In this document: positions 1 to 7,585 of the stretch, in pieces
Layout: every line of letters begins with the position of its first letter
Numbering within the stretch: the first letter of the stretch is position 1
From: CAZWLD01 sp964634685
GTDB lineage: Bacteria > Bacillota_I > Bacilli_A > Acholeplasmatales > JAEDCM01
DNA: 64,000 bases
Direction: 5' to 3'
Assembly: GCA_964634685.1 (NCBI GenBank)
Contig: CAZWLD010000003.1
Location: 1 to 64,000 of the forward strand
Program-made: the position numbers and the translations under genes
Notes under the pieces: generated by a model
Databases searched by the model: none
Told to the model about the DNA's origin: nothing
The model's input: only the letters and a program-made list of their open reading frames with translations

Positions 1-136
1 TATAATTTTCTTTTGCGAATTCTTCTACAATAGTAGATTTTCCAATTCTTCGTGCACCTTCCACTAGCATTGCTGTTTCGCCTTTAGACTCATTTTTCCA
101 TTTTAGCAATTTAGCATATATTTTTCTTTTAAACAT
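1..136 (-). CDS. AAA family ATPase (AAA_14/DUF4143 type), N-terminal part, runs off the window
   Basis: The frame reads from ATG at 136 to the window edge without a stop. It gives 45 residues starting MFKRKIYAKLLKWKNES with a Walker A motif GARRIGKST near residues 27-35. This start, in which a basic segment leads straight into the P-loop, is typical of AAA_14 ATPases, which in full are about 400 residues with a C-terminal DUF4143 domain; only the N-terminus can be judged here. The ribosome site AAGAAGGAG lies 8 bases before ATG. Upstream are three ATTGCG-core repeats at 33-base spacing. The truncated gene at 248-469 is a close paralogue. The cellular role of the family is poorly defined. Confidence 0.7.
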   Translation of the reverse strand, partial: MFKRKIYAKLLKWKNESKGETAMLVEGARRIGKSTIVEEFAKENY

Positions 137-154
137 ATTTAATCTCCTTCTTTA

Positions 155-228
155 CGCAATCATATTATATCAAAAATATTTAAAAAGCGCAATCAAATAG
201 TTGTAAAAATATCTAAAAAGCGCAATCA
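155..228 (-). repeat. Three direct repeats with TGATTGCG core at 33-base period upstream of the AAA ATPase
   Basis: Plus-strand CGCAATCA occurs at 155-162, 188-195 and 221-228, exactly 33 bases apart. The two upstream copies are longer: 172-195 and 205-228 match over 24 bases with one mismatch. Read on the minus strand each unit starts TGATTGCG, and the last copy lies just before the ribosome site of the ATPase at 136. The regular spacing, about three helical turns, suggests a protein array bound on one face of the DNA. That is inference; the binding protein is unknown. Confidence 0.75.
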
Positions 229-247
229 TTGCAACTATTAGTATAGA

Positions 248-469
248 TTAATATTCTTTTTCCATAATTAAAGTGCTCAAATGAGCATTTAAATTTTTCA
301 CTTTTCCAAAGTCAATTAAAATATAACTTCTATAATTTTGCTTGGCAAATTCTTCAACTGCTGTCGATTTACCAATACGCCTTGCAGCTTCAATAAGCAT
401 TGCAATTGCATCATTAGACTCTTCTTTCCACATTAATAACTTGTCAAATTTCTTTCTTTTAAAAAGCAT
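248..469 (-). pseudogene. Truncated paralogue of the AAA ATPase (73 residues)
   Basis: The 73-residue product starts MLFKRKKFDKLLMWKEESN and carries a P-loop AARRIGKST, closely matching the gene at 1-136, but stops after IMEKEY. A functional AAA_14 protein would need Walker B, arginine finger and C-terminal domains, all absent. After its stop comes the repeat array of the next copy, so this looks like a tandem duplicate that lost its 3' part. It keeps an ATG and its own 33-base repeat array at 550-622, so it may still be transcribed. A deliberate short product cannot be excluded. Confidence 0.6.
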
Positions 470-549
470 TTCAAATCATCTTTTTAATCATTTATTCAAT
501 TACTCAATGTAAATATTTAACGATACTATATCAAATAAACTACATTTTT

Positions 550-622
550 GCAATACTAATAAAAGCAAAAACCGCACTTTTCGCAATACTTTTAAATAGG
601 TTTTCTGCACTTTTCGCAATAC
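550..622 (-). repeat. Three direct repeats with GTATTGC(G) core at 33-base period upstream of the truncated paralogue
   Basis: Plus-strand GCAATAC occurs at 550-556, 583-589 and 616-622, again exactly 33 bases apart. The upper two copies are identical over 16 bases (GCACTTTTCGCAATAC at 574-589 and 607-622). The unit differs from the array at 155-228 except for the shared ATTGCG core and the identical period, so the two arrays are related in architecture rather than simple copies. The lowest copy ends about 80 bases before the ATG at 469. Confidence 0.75.
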
Positions 623-921
623 AATATTTCTTATATTTTGATGACAAGCCTTAAATATTAGGTAAATTCAAAATAAGTTCTTTACTTAATGACCCATAAA
701 ATTTTTATTCATAAGTGCCTTAAAAAAATTGTTTTCAATTTCTTTTCCAATCTCAAAATAAAATTTAAACATTTCACTATTAACAATAATTGCTTCTTTA
801 ATCAGGGATTATTTTTTCATTATAATTATTTCGTTAACCCATATTTTAAGATCTGTATAATTATATTATTTCACATAATATATATCCATAATCCACAATC
901 ATATTATAAGCATCATTTTTG
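623..921. other. Gene-poor AT-rich stretch
   Basis: No convincing gene is seen between the repeat array and the terminator at 922. A 93-codon plus-strand frame at 689-970 has no ribosome site, a Phe/Ile/Asn-rich composition expected of AT-rich DNA, and runs into the terminator and stop region of the opposite gene. Confidence 0.6.
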
Positions 922-949
922 TATAAAAAAAAGTGGCCAAAAAGCCACT
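922..949 (-). terminator. Rho-independent terminator of the thioredoxin-like gene
   Basis: On the minus strand AGTGGC pairs with GCCACT around a TTTTTG loop (932-949) and is followed by eight T residues. It lies directly after the stop codon at 954. Confidence 0.85.
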
Positions 950-953
950 ATGC

Positions 954-1571
954 TTATTTTATTGATTTAAATAATTCCTCAAGCTCTTGCGCGAAGGATG
1001 TTTTTTCCTCATCTGTCATATCTTCATAGATATATTCTCTTGTGACATAGCCTAAAACCTTGCCATTTTTAATCGCAAAAGCGGTCGGAACGTGTAAATT
1101 AGGAATTTGTTTACCATCTGATCCTAAAACAAATTCATCATTGACCTTAACATATTCTTCACTAGTATAGCCTAAAGCCTTAACAATTGTTTCCCACATT
1201 AAGGTTTGCTTCTCATCATTGCATTTACGAATATCAAGCTCTTTTGATTTATTATCTAAACGCGTATCAAAATTATAAACGGTCTTAATTCCAACCTTTT
1301 TAGCCGCATCATTGATAAATGGAACTGCACATTGACAGTTTGGACACCAGCTTCCACCTAAATAAATAATATAGGCTTCATCATCGTCACTAATCATCCC
1401 TAAAAGCTCAGAATAATTGATTGATTGGAAAACATGATTCTTATCATTTAAATATTTATAATTCTCCATATAATAATTATAGCCTTTCTTTTCATTACTA
1501 CTACATCCCACTACACCAACACTTAATAAGACAAGCATTATCATAGTAAAGTATTTAAAAATCTTCTTCAT
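954..1571 (-). CDS. Thioredoxin-fold lipoprotein
   Basis: This 205-residue protein has a signal peptide ending in the lipobox VVGCS (Cys23), so it should be lipid-anchored outside the membrane. The redox motif WCPNC lies near residues 95-99 and a cis-proline VPTAF near 161-165, the two landmarks of the thioredoxin fold. It may reduce or isomerise disulfides of exported proteins or act as a bacteriocin-accessory-type thioredoxin; the substrate is unknown. ATG at 1571 follows GGAGATGATTTA. The extended -10 TGATATAAT lies at 1592-1600. It is transcribed divergently from the asparaginase gene. Confidence 0.8.
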   Translation of the reverse strand: MKKIFKYFTMIMLVLLSVGVVGCSSNEKKGYNYYMENYKYLNDKNHVFQSINYSELLGMISDDDEAYIIYLGGSWCPNCQCAVPFINDAAKKVGIKTVYNFDTRLDNKSKELDIRKCNDEKQTLMWETIVKALGYTSEEYVKVNDEFVLGSDGKQIPNLHVPTAFAIKNGKVLGYVTREYIYEDMTDEEKTSFAQELEELFKSIK

Positions 1572-1591
1572 TAAATCATCTCCTAAGATTA

Positions 1592-1600
1592 ATTATATCA
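1592..1600 (-). promoter_or_regulatory. Extended -10 promoter of the thioredoxin-like gene
   Basis: The minus strand reads TGATATAAT (TGn plus a perfect TATAAT), about 20 bases before the start codon at 1571. No good -35 box is visible, which fits an extended -10 element. Confidence 0.6.
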
Positions 1601-1671
1601 TAAAATAAAAAAATACTATAAAAAAATTAAGATTGTGGTACAATAATTTATGGAATAATGGAGTGATGAAT

Positions 1672-2646
1672 ATGAAGCGTGTTCTTGTCATTTTTACCGG
1701 AGGAACTATTTCGATGGAGCGATGCACTAATCAAAGTGTTGTTATCTCTAATGGACCAGAAGAGGTCTTAAATTTAATTAACAATTCAAAATCAGATATT
1801 CAAATTGAATCGAAGGAATTATTTATGAAGCCTTCACCATCAATTACCTTAGATGATATGTTAACAATCGCTAAATTTGTGGAAGAAAGCCTCAAAGACG
1901 ATAAATATGATGGTATCGTTATTACGCATGGGACTGATACCCTTGAGGAGACAGCCTATTTTCTTGATTTATATATCAAAAGCGAAAAGCCGGTTGTCTT
2001 AACCGGATCAATGCGTAATATCAGTGAATTAGGCTATGATGGTCCTGCCAACTTAGCTTCTTCGATTTTAGTGGCAGCGAGCAAATATGCAATGAATAAA
2101 GGTGTTCTATTAGTGATGAACGGAGAAATCAACTCCGCCCGGGAGGTTACAAAAACCCACACCGTCGCTTTGGATACCTTCAAATCTTTAGAGTTTGGAC
2201 CACTTGGGGTTGTCGATAGCGATAATGTTATCTTCTATCGAGATATTCATCTAAAGGGTAACCATATTCATCCTGAGCATATTGAAAAAAATGTTGAAAT
2301 TGTCAAAGCCTATTCAAATGCCGATTCAAAAATCATCAATTTTCTCGTTTGTGAAGGTGTCAAAGGAATCATCATCGAAGGTCTTGGGCGTGGCAATGTT
2401 CCGCCGATGATGCTCGATGGAATTAAAAATGCCATTTCAAATGATATTCCGGTTATCTTAACAAGCCGTTGTGTTAAAGGACGCGTTCTTGATACCTATG
2501 GCTATCCTGGCGGTGGTCATAATCTAAAGGAGCTTGGCGTTGTCTTTGGGGAAAATCTTAATAGTCAAAAAGCTAGAATCAAATTGGTTCTAGCCTTAGG
2601 AATATCTAACGATATTGATTATTTAAAAAAAATCTATGAATTGTAG
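1672..2646 (+). CDS. ansA: L-asparaginase, type I
   Basis: L-asparaginase hydrolyses asparagine to aspartate and ammonia; the type I enzyme is usually cytoplasmic, and no signal peptide is seen here. The N-terminus holds the first threonine motif FTGGTIS (about residues 7-13) and the second motif ITHGTDTLEET carries the Thr-Asp pair. GSMR and DGPANL are also conserved. Its 324 residues match the family. I place the start at ATG 1672 because GGAG lies eight bases upstream; the frame is open to 1633 but those 13 codons precede the ribosome site. A TACAAT box at 1640-1645 is a likely -10. Confidence 0.9.
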   Translation: MKRVLVIFTGGTISMERCTNQSVVISNGPEEVLNLINNSKSDIQIESKELFMKPSPSITLDDMLTIAKFVEESLKDDKYDGIVITHGTDTLEETAYFLDLYIKSEKPVVLTGSMRNISELGYDGPANLASSILVAASKYAMNKGVLLVMNGEINSAREVTKTHTVALDTFKSLEFGPLGVVDSDNVIFYRDIHLKGNHIHPEHIEKNVEIVKAYSNADSKIINFLVCEGVKGIIIEGLGRGNVPPMMLDGIKNAISNDIPVILTSRCVKGRVLDTYGYPGGGHNLKELGVVFGENLNSQKARIKLVLALGISNDIDYLKKIYEL

Positions 2647-2673
2647 TCTGGCTATTTAGCTGGACTTTTTTTT
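2645..2673 (+). terminator. Terminator after ansA
   Basis: AGTCTGGC (2645-2652) pairs with GCTGGACT (2659-2666), two pairs being G-T, followed by seven to eight T residues. It overlaps the ansA stop codon and the 3' end of the convergent phosphoesterase gene. Confidence 0.75.
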
Positions 2674-3510
2674 GAGCGTCACATTGATTAGCTGATTGTT
2701 GCAATTGACGCGCAAATCGATCTCACTAGTTCCTAAGCCCCGCGAAACATACATTACGGTATCGCCTATCTCATATCTTCCATCAACGTATTTTGGAAAC
2801 AAGCCTTGGTTTACCGTAGCTATCGTGCCAATCAGAGGTAATCGTAGCTGTCCACCATGCGCATGGCCGGAAAAAATCAAATCGATATTGTATTTTTGAT
2901 AAATATTTATTAATTCAGGTCGATGCGATAATAAAATATTATAGCCATCCAAATCCTTCATTAAATCGTCTAAAACCTCTTCTGTCTTTCCTTTATTAGG
3001 CATAATAAAGAAATCTCTTTCCGTAAAGCAAGGATCATTTAAGCCGATAATATTAATTGTCTTCCCCATATAAGAAATAGTCCTAACCTCATCTATTAAA
3101 ACATTAACACTGTATTCCATTAATAAATCATAAAATTCTTCCCTAATATAAGCATTAGATTCGTGATTGCCATTAACAAAATAGATGGGATAGATTGATA
3201 TTTCATCCAATAACGCCCTCACATCATCTAAATTATTGGTTTTTTTATCAACCATATCACCGGTAATAAAAATTAAATCGGGATTAAATTTTCGAATTTC
3301 CTCACCAAGATTGTTATTATCATATAAAAGACCATGGGAATGATAGTCAGATAAATGGGAGATTTTTAAGCCATCAATACTTTGATTAATTTCCTCATAA
3401 TTATCAACATCTAGTTTATCACTTGCACAAAGCATCAAGATAAATAAAGAAAACGAGATAAATATGATAAAGCATCCAAAGACAATAGAAAAAATTTTAA
3501 GCCTTCGCAT
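2656..3510 (-). CDS. Membrane-anchored calcineurin-like metallophosphoesterase (YkuE/YaeI type)
   Basis: The protein has an N-terminal membrane segment (about residues 5-27) followed by all metallophosphoesterase motifs: HLSDYHSHG (variant of DxH), TGDMVD, VNGNHES, LLSHRPE and SGHAHGGQ. These residues bind two metal ions. YkuE/YaeI relatives are thought to cleave lipid-linked phosphodiesters or UDP-diacylglucosamine-type substrates; the substrate here is not known. I use ATG at 3510, five bases after GAGGG, rather than an upstream TTG. The start overlaps the 3' end of pcp by 14 bases, indicating translational coupling. Confidence 0.85.
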   Translation of the reverse strand: MRRLKIFSIVFGCFIIFISFSLFILMLCASDKLDVDNYEEINQSIDGLKISHLSDYHSHGLLYDNNNLGEEIRKFNPDLIFITGDMVDKKTNNLDDVRALLDEISIYPIYFVNGNHESNAYIREEFYDLLMEYSVNVLIDEVRTISYMGKTINIIGLNDPCFTERDFFIMPNKGKTEEVLDDLMKDLDGYNILLSHRPELINIYQKYNIDLIFSGHAHGGQLRLPLIGTIATVNQGLFPKYVDGRYEIGDTVMYVSRGLGTSEIDLRVNCNNQLINVTLKKKSS

Positions 3511-4054
3511 AATATCCCTCAATATATTTAATCACCATTTCAATCGCCTTGATAGCCTTATCCTTTGATATCGTTTTATCGCTAAAACTCGGCAAGTGAA
3601 CAAATAAAGCTCTATTATGCATTTTGAATAAATCATAATAATAAACGGTATTACAAATATATCCTCCTGCGGATAGGCTAAGATAGCATGGAACACTAGA
3701 ATTAACGAGATCAACCAATTCTTCCACATCCAAATCCGATTCGAGGGCTAAAGGCCCATCAATTATTTTCCCTTTCTTTAACAAAACGCCATCATTATCA
3801 CAAATACTAGCCCGCGTATAATTAAGGGCAATCTTTTCAATGCGGACCATTTTATCTAAAACAGCTTGTCCTAGTGACAAAATAAAATCGGGTTGATATT
3901 TATTAAGAGCCTTCTTTAGCTCTTCCTTTGATCTTTGATATGATACTGGCAAAATAACCTTAGGGTAATCGGTTTTTAATTCCTCTAAGGTATCTAAGCT
4001 TGAATTTATACAGTCTCCTCCAAACGGTTCAAAGGCTGTTAATAAAATCCTCAT
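3497..4054 (-). CDS. pcp: Pyroglutamyl-peptidase I
   Basis: This C15 cysteine peptidase removes N-terminal pyroglutamate from peptides in the cytoplasm. The start MRILLTAFEPFGG is the family signature; the catalytic Glu sits in IEKIALN, the Cys in GGYICNTVYY and the His in FVHLPSF, so the triad is complete. At 185 residues it is slightly shorter than the usual 200-215. ATG 4054 follows AGGGAAGTGG; the frame is open further upstream but reads through the rubrerythrin terminator. It overlaps the downstream phosphoesterase gene, so the two probably form an operon. Confidence 0.9.
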   Translation of the reverse strand: MRILLTAFEPFGGDCINSSLDTLEELKTDYPKVILPVSYQRSKEELKKALNKYQPDFILSLGQAVLDKMVRIEKIALNYTRASICDNDGVLLKKGKIIDGPLALESDLDVEELVDLVNSSVPCYLSLSAGGYICNTVYYYDLFKMHNRALFVHLPSFSDKTISKDKAIKAIEMVIKYIEGYYAKA

Positions 4055-4079
4055 CCAAAACCACTTCCCTAAAATAAAT

Positions 4080-4096
4080 GAGGTGCTAGGCACCTC
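4080..4096 (-). terminator. Hairpin after the rubrerythrin gene
   Basis: GAGGTGC and GCACCTC form a 7-bp stem with a 3-base loop right after the stop at 4101. The following minus-strand sequence ATTTATTTT is T-rich but interrupted, so termination may be partial and read into pcp. Confidence 0.6.
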
Positions 4097-4100
4097 AATT

Positions 4101-4634
4101 TTAGTAATTTTCTTTTCTTACTTCAAAATAGCTTTGCTCGTGATTACAAACAGGACAAACAGCAGGAGCCTTCTTTCCCATTACTAAATGACCACAGTTA
4201 CGGCATTCCCACATTGTTTCTTCAGCTTTTTCAAATACTGCTTGCATTTCAACGTTATTTAATAATTTACGATAACGCTCTTCATGAGCCTTTTCAATTT
4301 TTCCAACAGCTCTGAATTGATAAGCTAAGCGAGTGAAGCCCTCTTCCTCAGCATCCTTTGCGAAACGCTCATACATATCAGTCCACTCATAGTTTTCACC
4401 CTCAGCGGCATGTAATAGGTTAGTCGCAGTATCTCCTAATTCACCTAAAGCCTTGAACCAAAGCTTAGCATGCTCCTTCTCGTTATTGGCTGTTTCTTCA
4501 AAAATAGCCGCGATTTGTTGATAGCCTTCTTTTTTCGCAACACTAGCAAAATAAGTGTATTTATTTCTTGCTTGTGATTCTCCAGCAAAAGCCTCTAATA
4601 AATTTTTTTCAGTTTTACTTCCTTTTAATTCCAT
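4101..4634 (-). CDS. rbr: Rubrerythrin
   Basis: Rubrerythrin is a cytoplasmic non-haem iron peroxidase that removes hydrogen peroxide in anaerobes. Residues 1-135 form the ferritin-like four-helix domain with the iron ligands in FAGESQARNKY, ETANNEKEHA and KIEKAHEERY. The C-terminus carries a rubredoxin-type centre with WECRNCGH and CPVCNH, giving four cysteines for one iron. The 177 residues are slightly shorter than typical (about 190). It sits behind its own extended -10 promoter and AAGGAGG ribosome site, which suggests separate control. It points to an anaerobic or microaerophilic host cell. Confidence 0.95.
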   Translation of the reverse strand: MELKGSKTEKNLLEAFAGESQARNKYTYFASVAKKEGYQQIAAIFEETANNEKEHAKLWFKALGELGDTATNLLHAAEGENYEWTDMYERFAKDAEEEGFTRLAYQFRAVGKIEKAHEERYRKLLNNVEMQAVFEKAEETMWECRNCGHLVMGKKAPAVCPVCNHEQSYFEVRKENY

Positions 4635-4660
4635 AAAATTACTTCCTCCTTACTAGTTTT

Positions 4661-4669
4661 ATTATACCA
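4661..4669 (-). promoter_or_regulatory. Extended -10 promoter of the rubrerythrin gene
   Basis: The minus strand reads TGGTATAAT, a TGn extension with a perfect -10, 27 bases before ATG. No -35 match is evident at 17 bases spacing. I see no clear PerR-type box. Confidence 0.65.
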
Positions 4670-4690
4670 CGATTTTCTTAAAAATGTGCA

Positions 4691-5389
4691 TCACTTTTTT
4701 AAATATTTATCGATATAATCAAAAATATCAATAGTTGGGTTAAAAAATTTTTTCTTAAGCATTTCCTTCTTTTTTTCGAAATAAGGAACCTTCAATTCCT
4801 GTTGATACATCATATAGGGGTAGATGTCTTGATTGATTATTCCTCTTTTATAATAGTCTTCCAAATCAAATTTTAAACCATTATCACAAGAAATAATCGC
4901 AAAATCGGTCGCAATTTCATCATCCATATTCTGATAAATTGTATTCATTATTTTCTTAAAGGTTACATCATCAATCATATCATTCACATGGACAAGGCTT
5001 AAGCAATCGAGACCAATACTCCTTACAGCCTGGGGAATCTTTTTATCACAAATAAAATTCACAAGCAAGCTGTTGCAGGTTTCATCATTATAATAAACAT
5101 TAGCTAAAGCTCTTTGAATAACCTCAAAAAAGGCATATCCTAAAAGGCTATTTAAATAAATAGGTTCATTATATAATAATTTCAAAATCAAAGGAAAAAG
5201 CCACTCATTTTTCTTACTTGATTCAATTAATATCGATAAAACAACCTCACTACCAAAAAAACCAGGAGTGACTGCATTGATAATGACATCCATCATTGAA
5301 ATGTCATTGTCTAAAATATACCTAACCGCATCCTTAACATCGTTATTATTATCGCTATTTAATAATTTTATAATTTCCTTTTTTTCCAT
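4691..5389 (-). CDS. Unknown protein, possibly HEAT-like helical repeats
   Basis: The product is 232 residues, soluble and acidic, without signal peptide. It is rich in predicted helices of the pattern found in HEAT or ARM repeat proteins (for example KDAVRYILDNDISMMDVIINAV and QAVRSIGLDCLSLVHVNDMIDD), which usually mediate protein contacts. I do not recognise a named family. ATG at 5389 follows the divergent start region of the radical SAM gene at 5452-5464, with only about 60 bases shared for both promoters. It has no obvious operon partner. Confidence 0.55.
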   Translation of the reverse strand: MEKKEIIKLLNSDNNNDVKDAVRYILDNDISMMDVIINAVTPGFFGSEVVLSILIESSKKNEWLFPLILKLLYNEPIYLNSLLGYAFFEVIQRALANVYYNDETCNSLLVNFICDKKIPQAVRSIGLDCLSLVHVNDMIDDVTFKKIMNTIYQNMDDEIATDFAIISCDNGLKFDLEDYYKRGIINQDIYPYMMYQQELKVPYFEKKKEMLKKKFFNPTIDIFDYIDKYLKK

Positions 5390-5463
5390 TTATCTCACCG
5401 AAAGTATTATATATTATTTGTCGATATTTTTCTAGATATGATAAAATAATAATGGTGATAAAA

Positions 5464-7059
5464 TTGAAAAACTTATTAATTGGTATTAATGCTAAATACA
5501 TTCATACAAACCTTGCCATTCGATTATTAAAGAAAAATACAACCTATCCTTGTAGTATCATTGAATTCAACATCAAGGATGCAAAGGAAAAAATTATCAA
5601 TTACATCAAAGAAGGAAACTACGATACTGTGGGCTTTTCCTGCTATATTTGGAATATTACCTTAGTTAAGGAGGTTATCAAGGAAATTAGAAATTTACCT
5701 TGTAAAATTATATTAGGCGGGCCTGAGGTAAGCTATAACGCTTCCTATTATCTTGATAATAATTTAGCTGATTATGTTATCAAAAACGAAGGAGAGGAAA
5801 GCTACCACTATCTATTAGAATACCTTGATAATAAAAGAACAATCGAAAGTGTTCCTAATTTGTATCATAAAAATGGCTTTACCTTTGATAAGCTAGTTGA
5901 TTTAGATAAGATAAAAATGGCTTACGATTTAATTGATGATTATCAATCAAGAATCATCTATGTGGAAACTTCAAGAGGTTGTCCCTATAAGTGTTCCTAT
6001 TGTATGGCCTCATTAGATAATAAGGTTCGCTTCTTCAATATTGAGGAAATCAAAAAACAAATTCTCTTTCTGATAAACAAAGGCACCAAGACCTTTAAAT
6101 TTCTGGATCGAACCTTTAACGCCAACAAAAAGAACTTTTTATCATTAATTGATTTTATCATTGAAAATCATAAAGAAGGCAATTCCTTCCAATTTGAAAT
6201 AACCGGCGACCTCTTAGATCAAGATGTCATTCAATATATCAATGATAAAGCGCCCAAAAACCTCTTTCGCTTTGAGATTGGAATCCAATCAACAAATATC
6301 GAAGCGAACCGTCTAGTTGGCCGAATTCAAAATAATGAGAAGCTTTTTTCCAATATAAGACTAATTCAAGATGGTCAAAAAATTGATCTACATTTGGATT
6401 TGATTGCTGGTCTTCCGAAGGAGGACTATAAATCCTTTGAAAAAACCTTCAATGATGTTTTGTCGCTAAGACCTAAGGAATTGCAGCTAGGATTTTTGAA
6501 GCTTCTCTATGGAACAAAGCTCAAGGATGATGCCGAAAAATTTAATTATCGCTATAGCCAAGACCCACCCTATGAGATTATATCAAATGATTCCCTATCA
6601 ATTGAAGATATTCAAAAAATCCATATTGTCGAAGATGCGTTTGAAACCTATTATAATTCCTCATATATGAAAAAAGCCATTAATTTTATTTTAGATAATA
6701 TCGATAATCCTTATCAATTCTTCTATAATTTTGGGCTTCATCGAAAAAAAGAAAAAGGGCTAGATAAGGTCTTTTTCGAATTAGACAGCTATTTACAGGA
6801 TATTAATTTTGAAAAATATGATGAGGCTCATATTCTTCTCTTAGCTGATTATTTTAATTATTTCAATCAAAAGCCGAAGTTTTGGTGGCATTGTGATAAA
6901 GAAAAAAGGACATCACTATTACGAAATGTCCATAATATGAATATCGGTTATAATTTAGACCAATTATATCGCTATGCAAGTATTGTCGAGTACAAAAGCA
7001 CATACATTCTAGCAATCTATTTACCAAACAAAAAAGAAGTATTAATTCTTAATAAGTAA
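5464..7059 (+). CDS. B12-binding-type radical SAM protein (DUF4080 family)
   Basis: The N-terminal 140 residues resemble the cobalamin-binding domain found in this family (INAKYIHTNLAIRLL, GFSCYIWN, ILGGPEVSY). They are followed by the radical SAM cluster motif SRGCPYKCSYC (CxxxCxxC). The C-terminal DUF4080 region runs to the end. The reaction is unknown; relatives are annotated only as B12-binding radical SAM proteins. The frame is open from ATG 5452, but that codon has no ribosome site, whereas GGTGAT precedes TTG 5464, giving the family-like start MKNLLIGINAKYIHTN, so I prefer TTG. It overlaps the convergent acetyltransferase by 18 bases. Confidence 0.8.
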   Translation: MKNLLIGINAKYIHTNLAIRLLKKNTTYPCSIIEFNIKDAKEKIINYIKEGNYDTVGFSCYIWNITLVKEVIKEIRNLPCKIILGGPEVSYNASYYLDNNLADYVIKNEGEESYHYLLEYLDNKRTIESVPNLYHKNGFTFDKLVDLDKIKMAYDLIDDYQSRIIYVETSRGCPYKCSYCMASLDNKVRFFNIEEIKKQILFLINKGTKTFKFLDRTFNANKKNFLSLIDFIIENHKEGNSFQFEITGDLLDQDVIQYINDKAPKNLFRFEIGIQSTNIEANRLVGRIQNNEKLFSNIRLIQDGQKIDLHLDLIAGLPKEDYKSFEKTFNDVLSLRPKELQLGFLKLLYGTKLKDDAEKFNYRYSQDPPYEIISNDSLSIEDIQKIHIVEDAFETYYNSSYMKKAINFILDNIDNPYQFFYNFGLHRKKEKGLDKVFFELDSYLQDINFEKYDEAHILLLADYFNYFNQKPKFWWHCDKEKRTSLLRNVHNMNIGYNLDQLYRYASIVEYKSTYILAIYLPNKKEVLILNK

Positions 7060-7482
7060 ATAGGTTTGAATATCATCATCATTTATTAAAACAAAGCCAA
7101 TTCTTTTAAGTAACCGACTTGATGCTAGATTTTCTCTAAAGCATCGAGCGGTTATTTTTTTATCCTTTACCTTGTCAACAAAAGCCTTAACAGATTCATA
7201 GGCATATCCTTGATGCCAGTAGCTTGGATTAAATATAAAGCCTAATTCTAATCCATATTCAGAATTTCCATAATAAATACTACCAATCATTTTTTCATTC
7301 AAACAAACAGCAAAGAATTCTCCGCAAATAGCTCGTACCATCGTTTCTTCCTTGCATTCCTCATAGGTTAAAGTATCGTAAAGCTCATATTTAACGGCTT
7401 CTTCATTGCTTAATATTTCATATAAATCATCACAATCAGAAAATAGATAAGGCCTAATCGTTAAATTTTCGGTTTTAATCAT
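7042..7482 (-). CDS. GNAT-family N-acetyltransferase
   Basis: The 146-residue protein has the GNAT pattern of the RimJ/RimL type: TIRPYLFSDCDDLYEIL at the start, LELGFIFNPSYWHQGYAYES (motif A, acetyl-CoA pyrophosphate loop) and the late ENLASSRLLKRIGF helix. It probably acetylates an amine of a small molecule or a protein N-terminus; the substrate cannot be told. ATG 7482 is chosen because AAGGGTGAT lies just upstream. The 3' end overlaps the convergent radical SAM gene. Confidence 0.8.
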   Translation of the reverse strand: MIKTENLTIRPYLFSDCDDLYEILSNEEAVKYELYDTLTYEECKEETMVRAICGEFFAVCLNEKMIGSIYYGNSEYGLELGFIFNPSYWHQGYAYESVKAFVDKVKDKKITARCFRENLASSRLLKRIGFVLINDDDIQTYLLIKN

Positions 7483-7530
7483 TATATCACCCTTCACCCT
7501 ATTTTATATCGAGTTTACCCAAAAAGCAAC

Positions 7531-7572
7531 AAAAAGGAATTTAAAGATTCCTCTTAATCTTTAAATTCCTTT
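7531..7572 (-). terminator. Strong terminator of the metNIQ operon
   Basis: A 17-bp perfect stem (533-549 with 556-572 of the 7000 block) with a CCTCTT loop is followed on the minus strand by T-rich sequence. It lies directly after metQ. Confidence 0.85.
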
Positions 7573-7585
7573 AAATGTTTTTGAT

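Noticed and set aside
689..970. 93-codon plus-strand frame with Phe/Ile-rich product
   Set aside because: No ribosome site, composition of random AT-rich DNA, and overlap with the terminator of the opposite gene.
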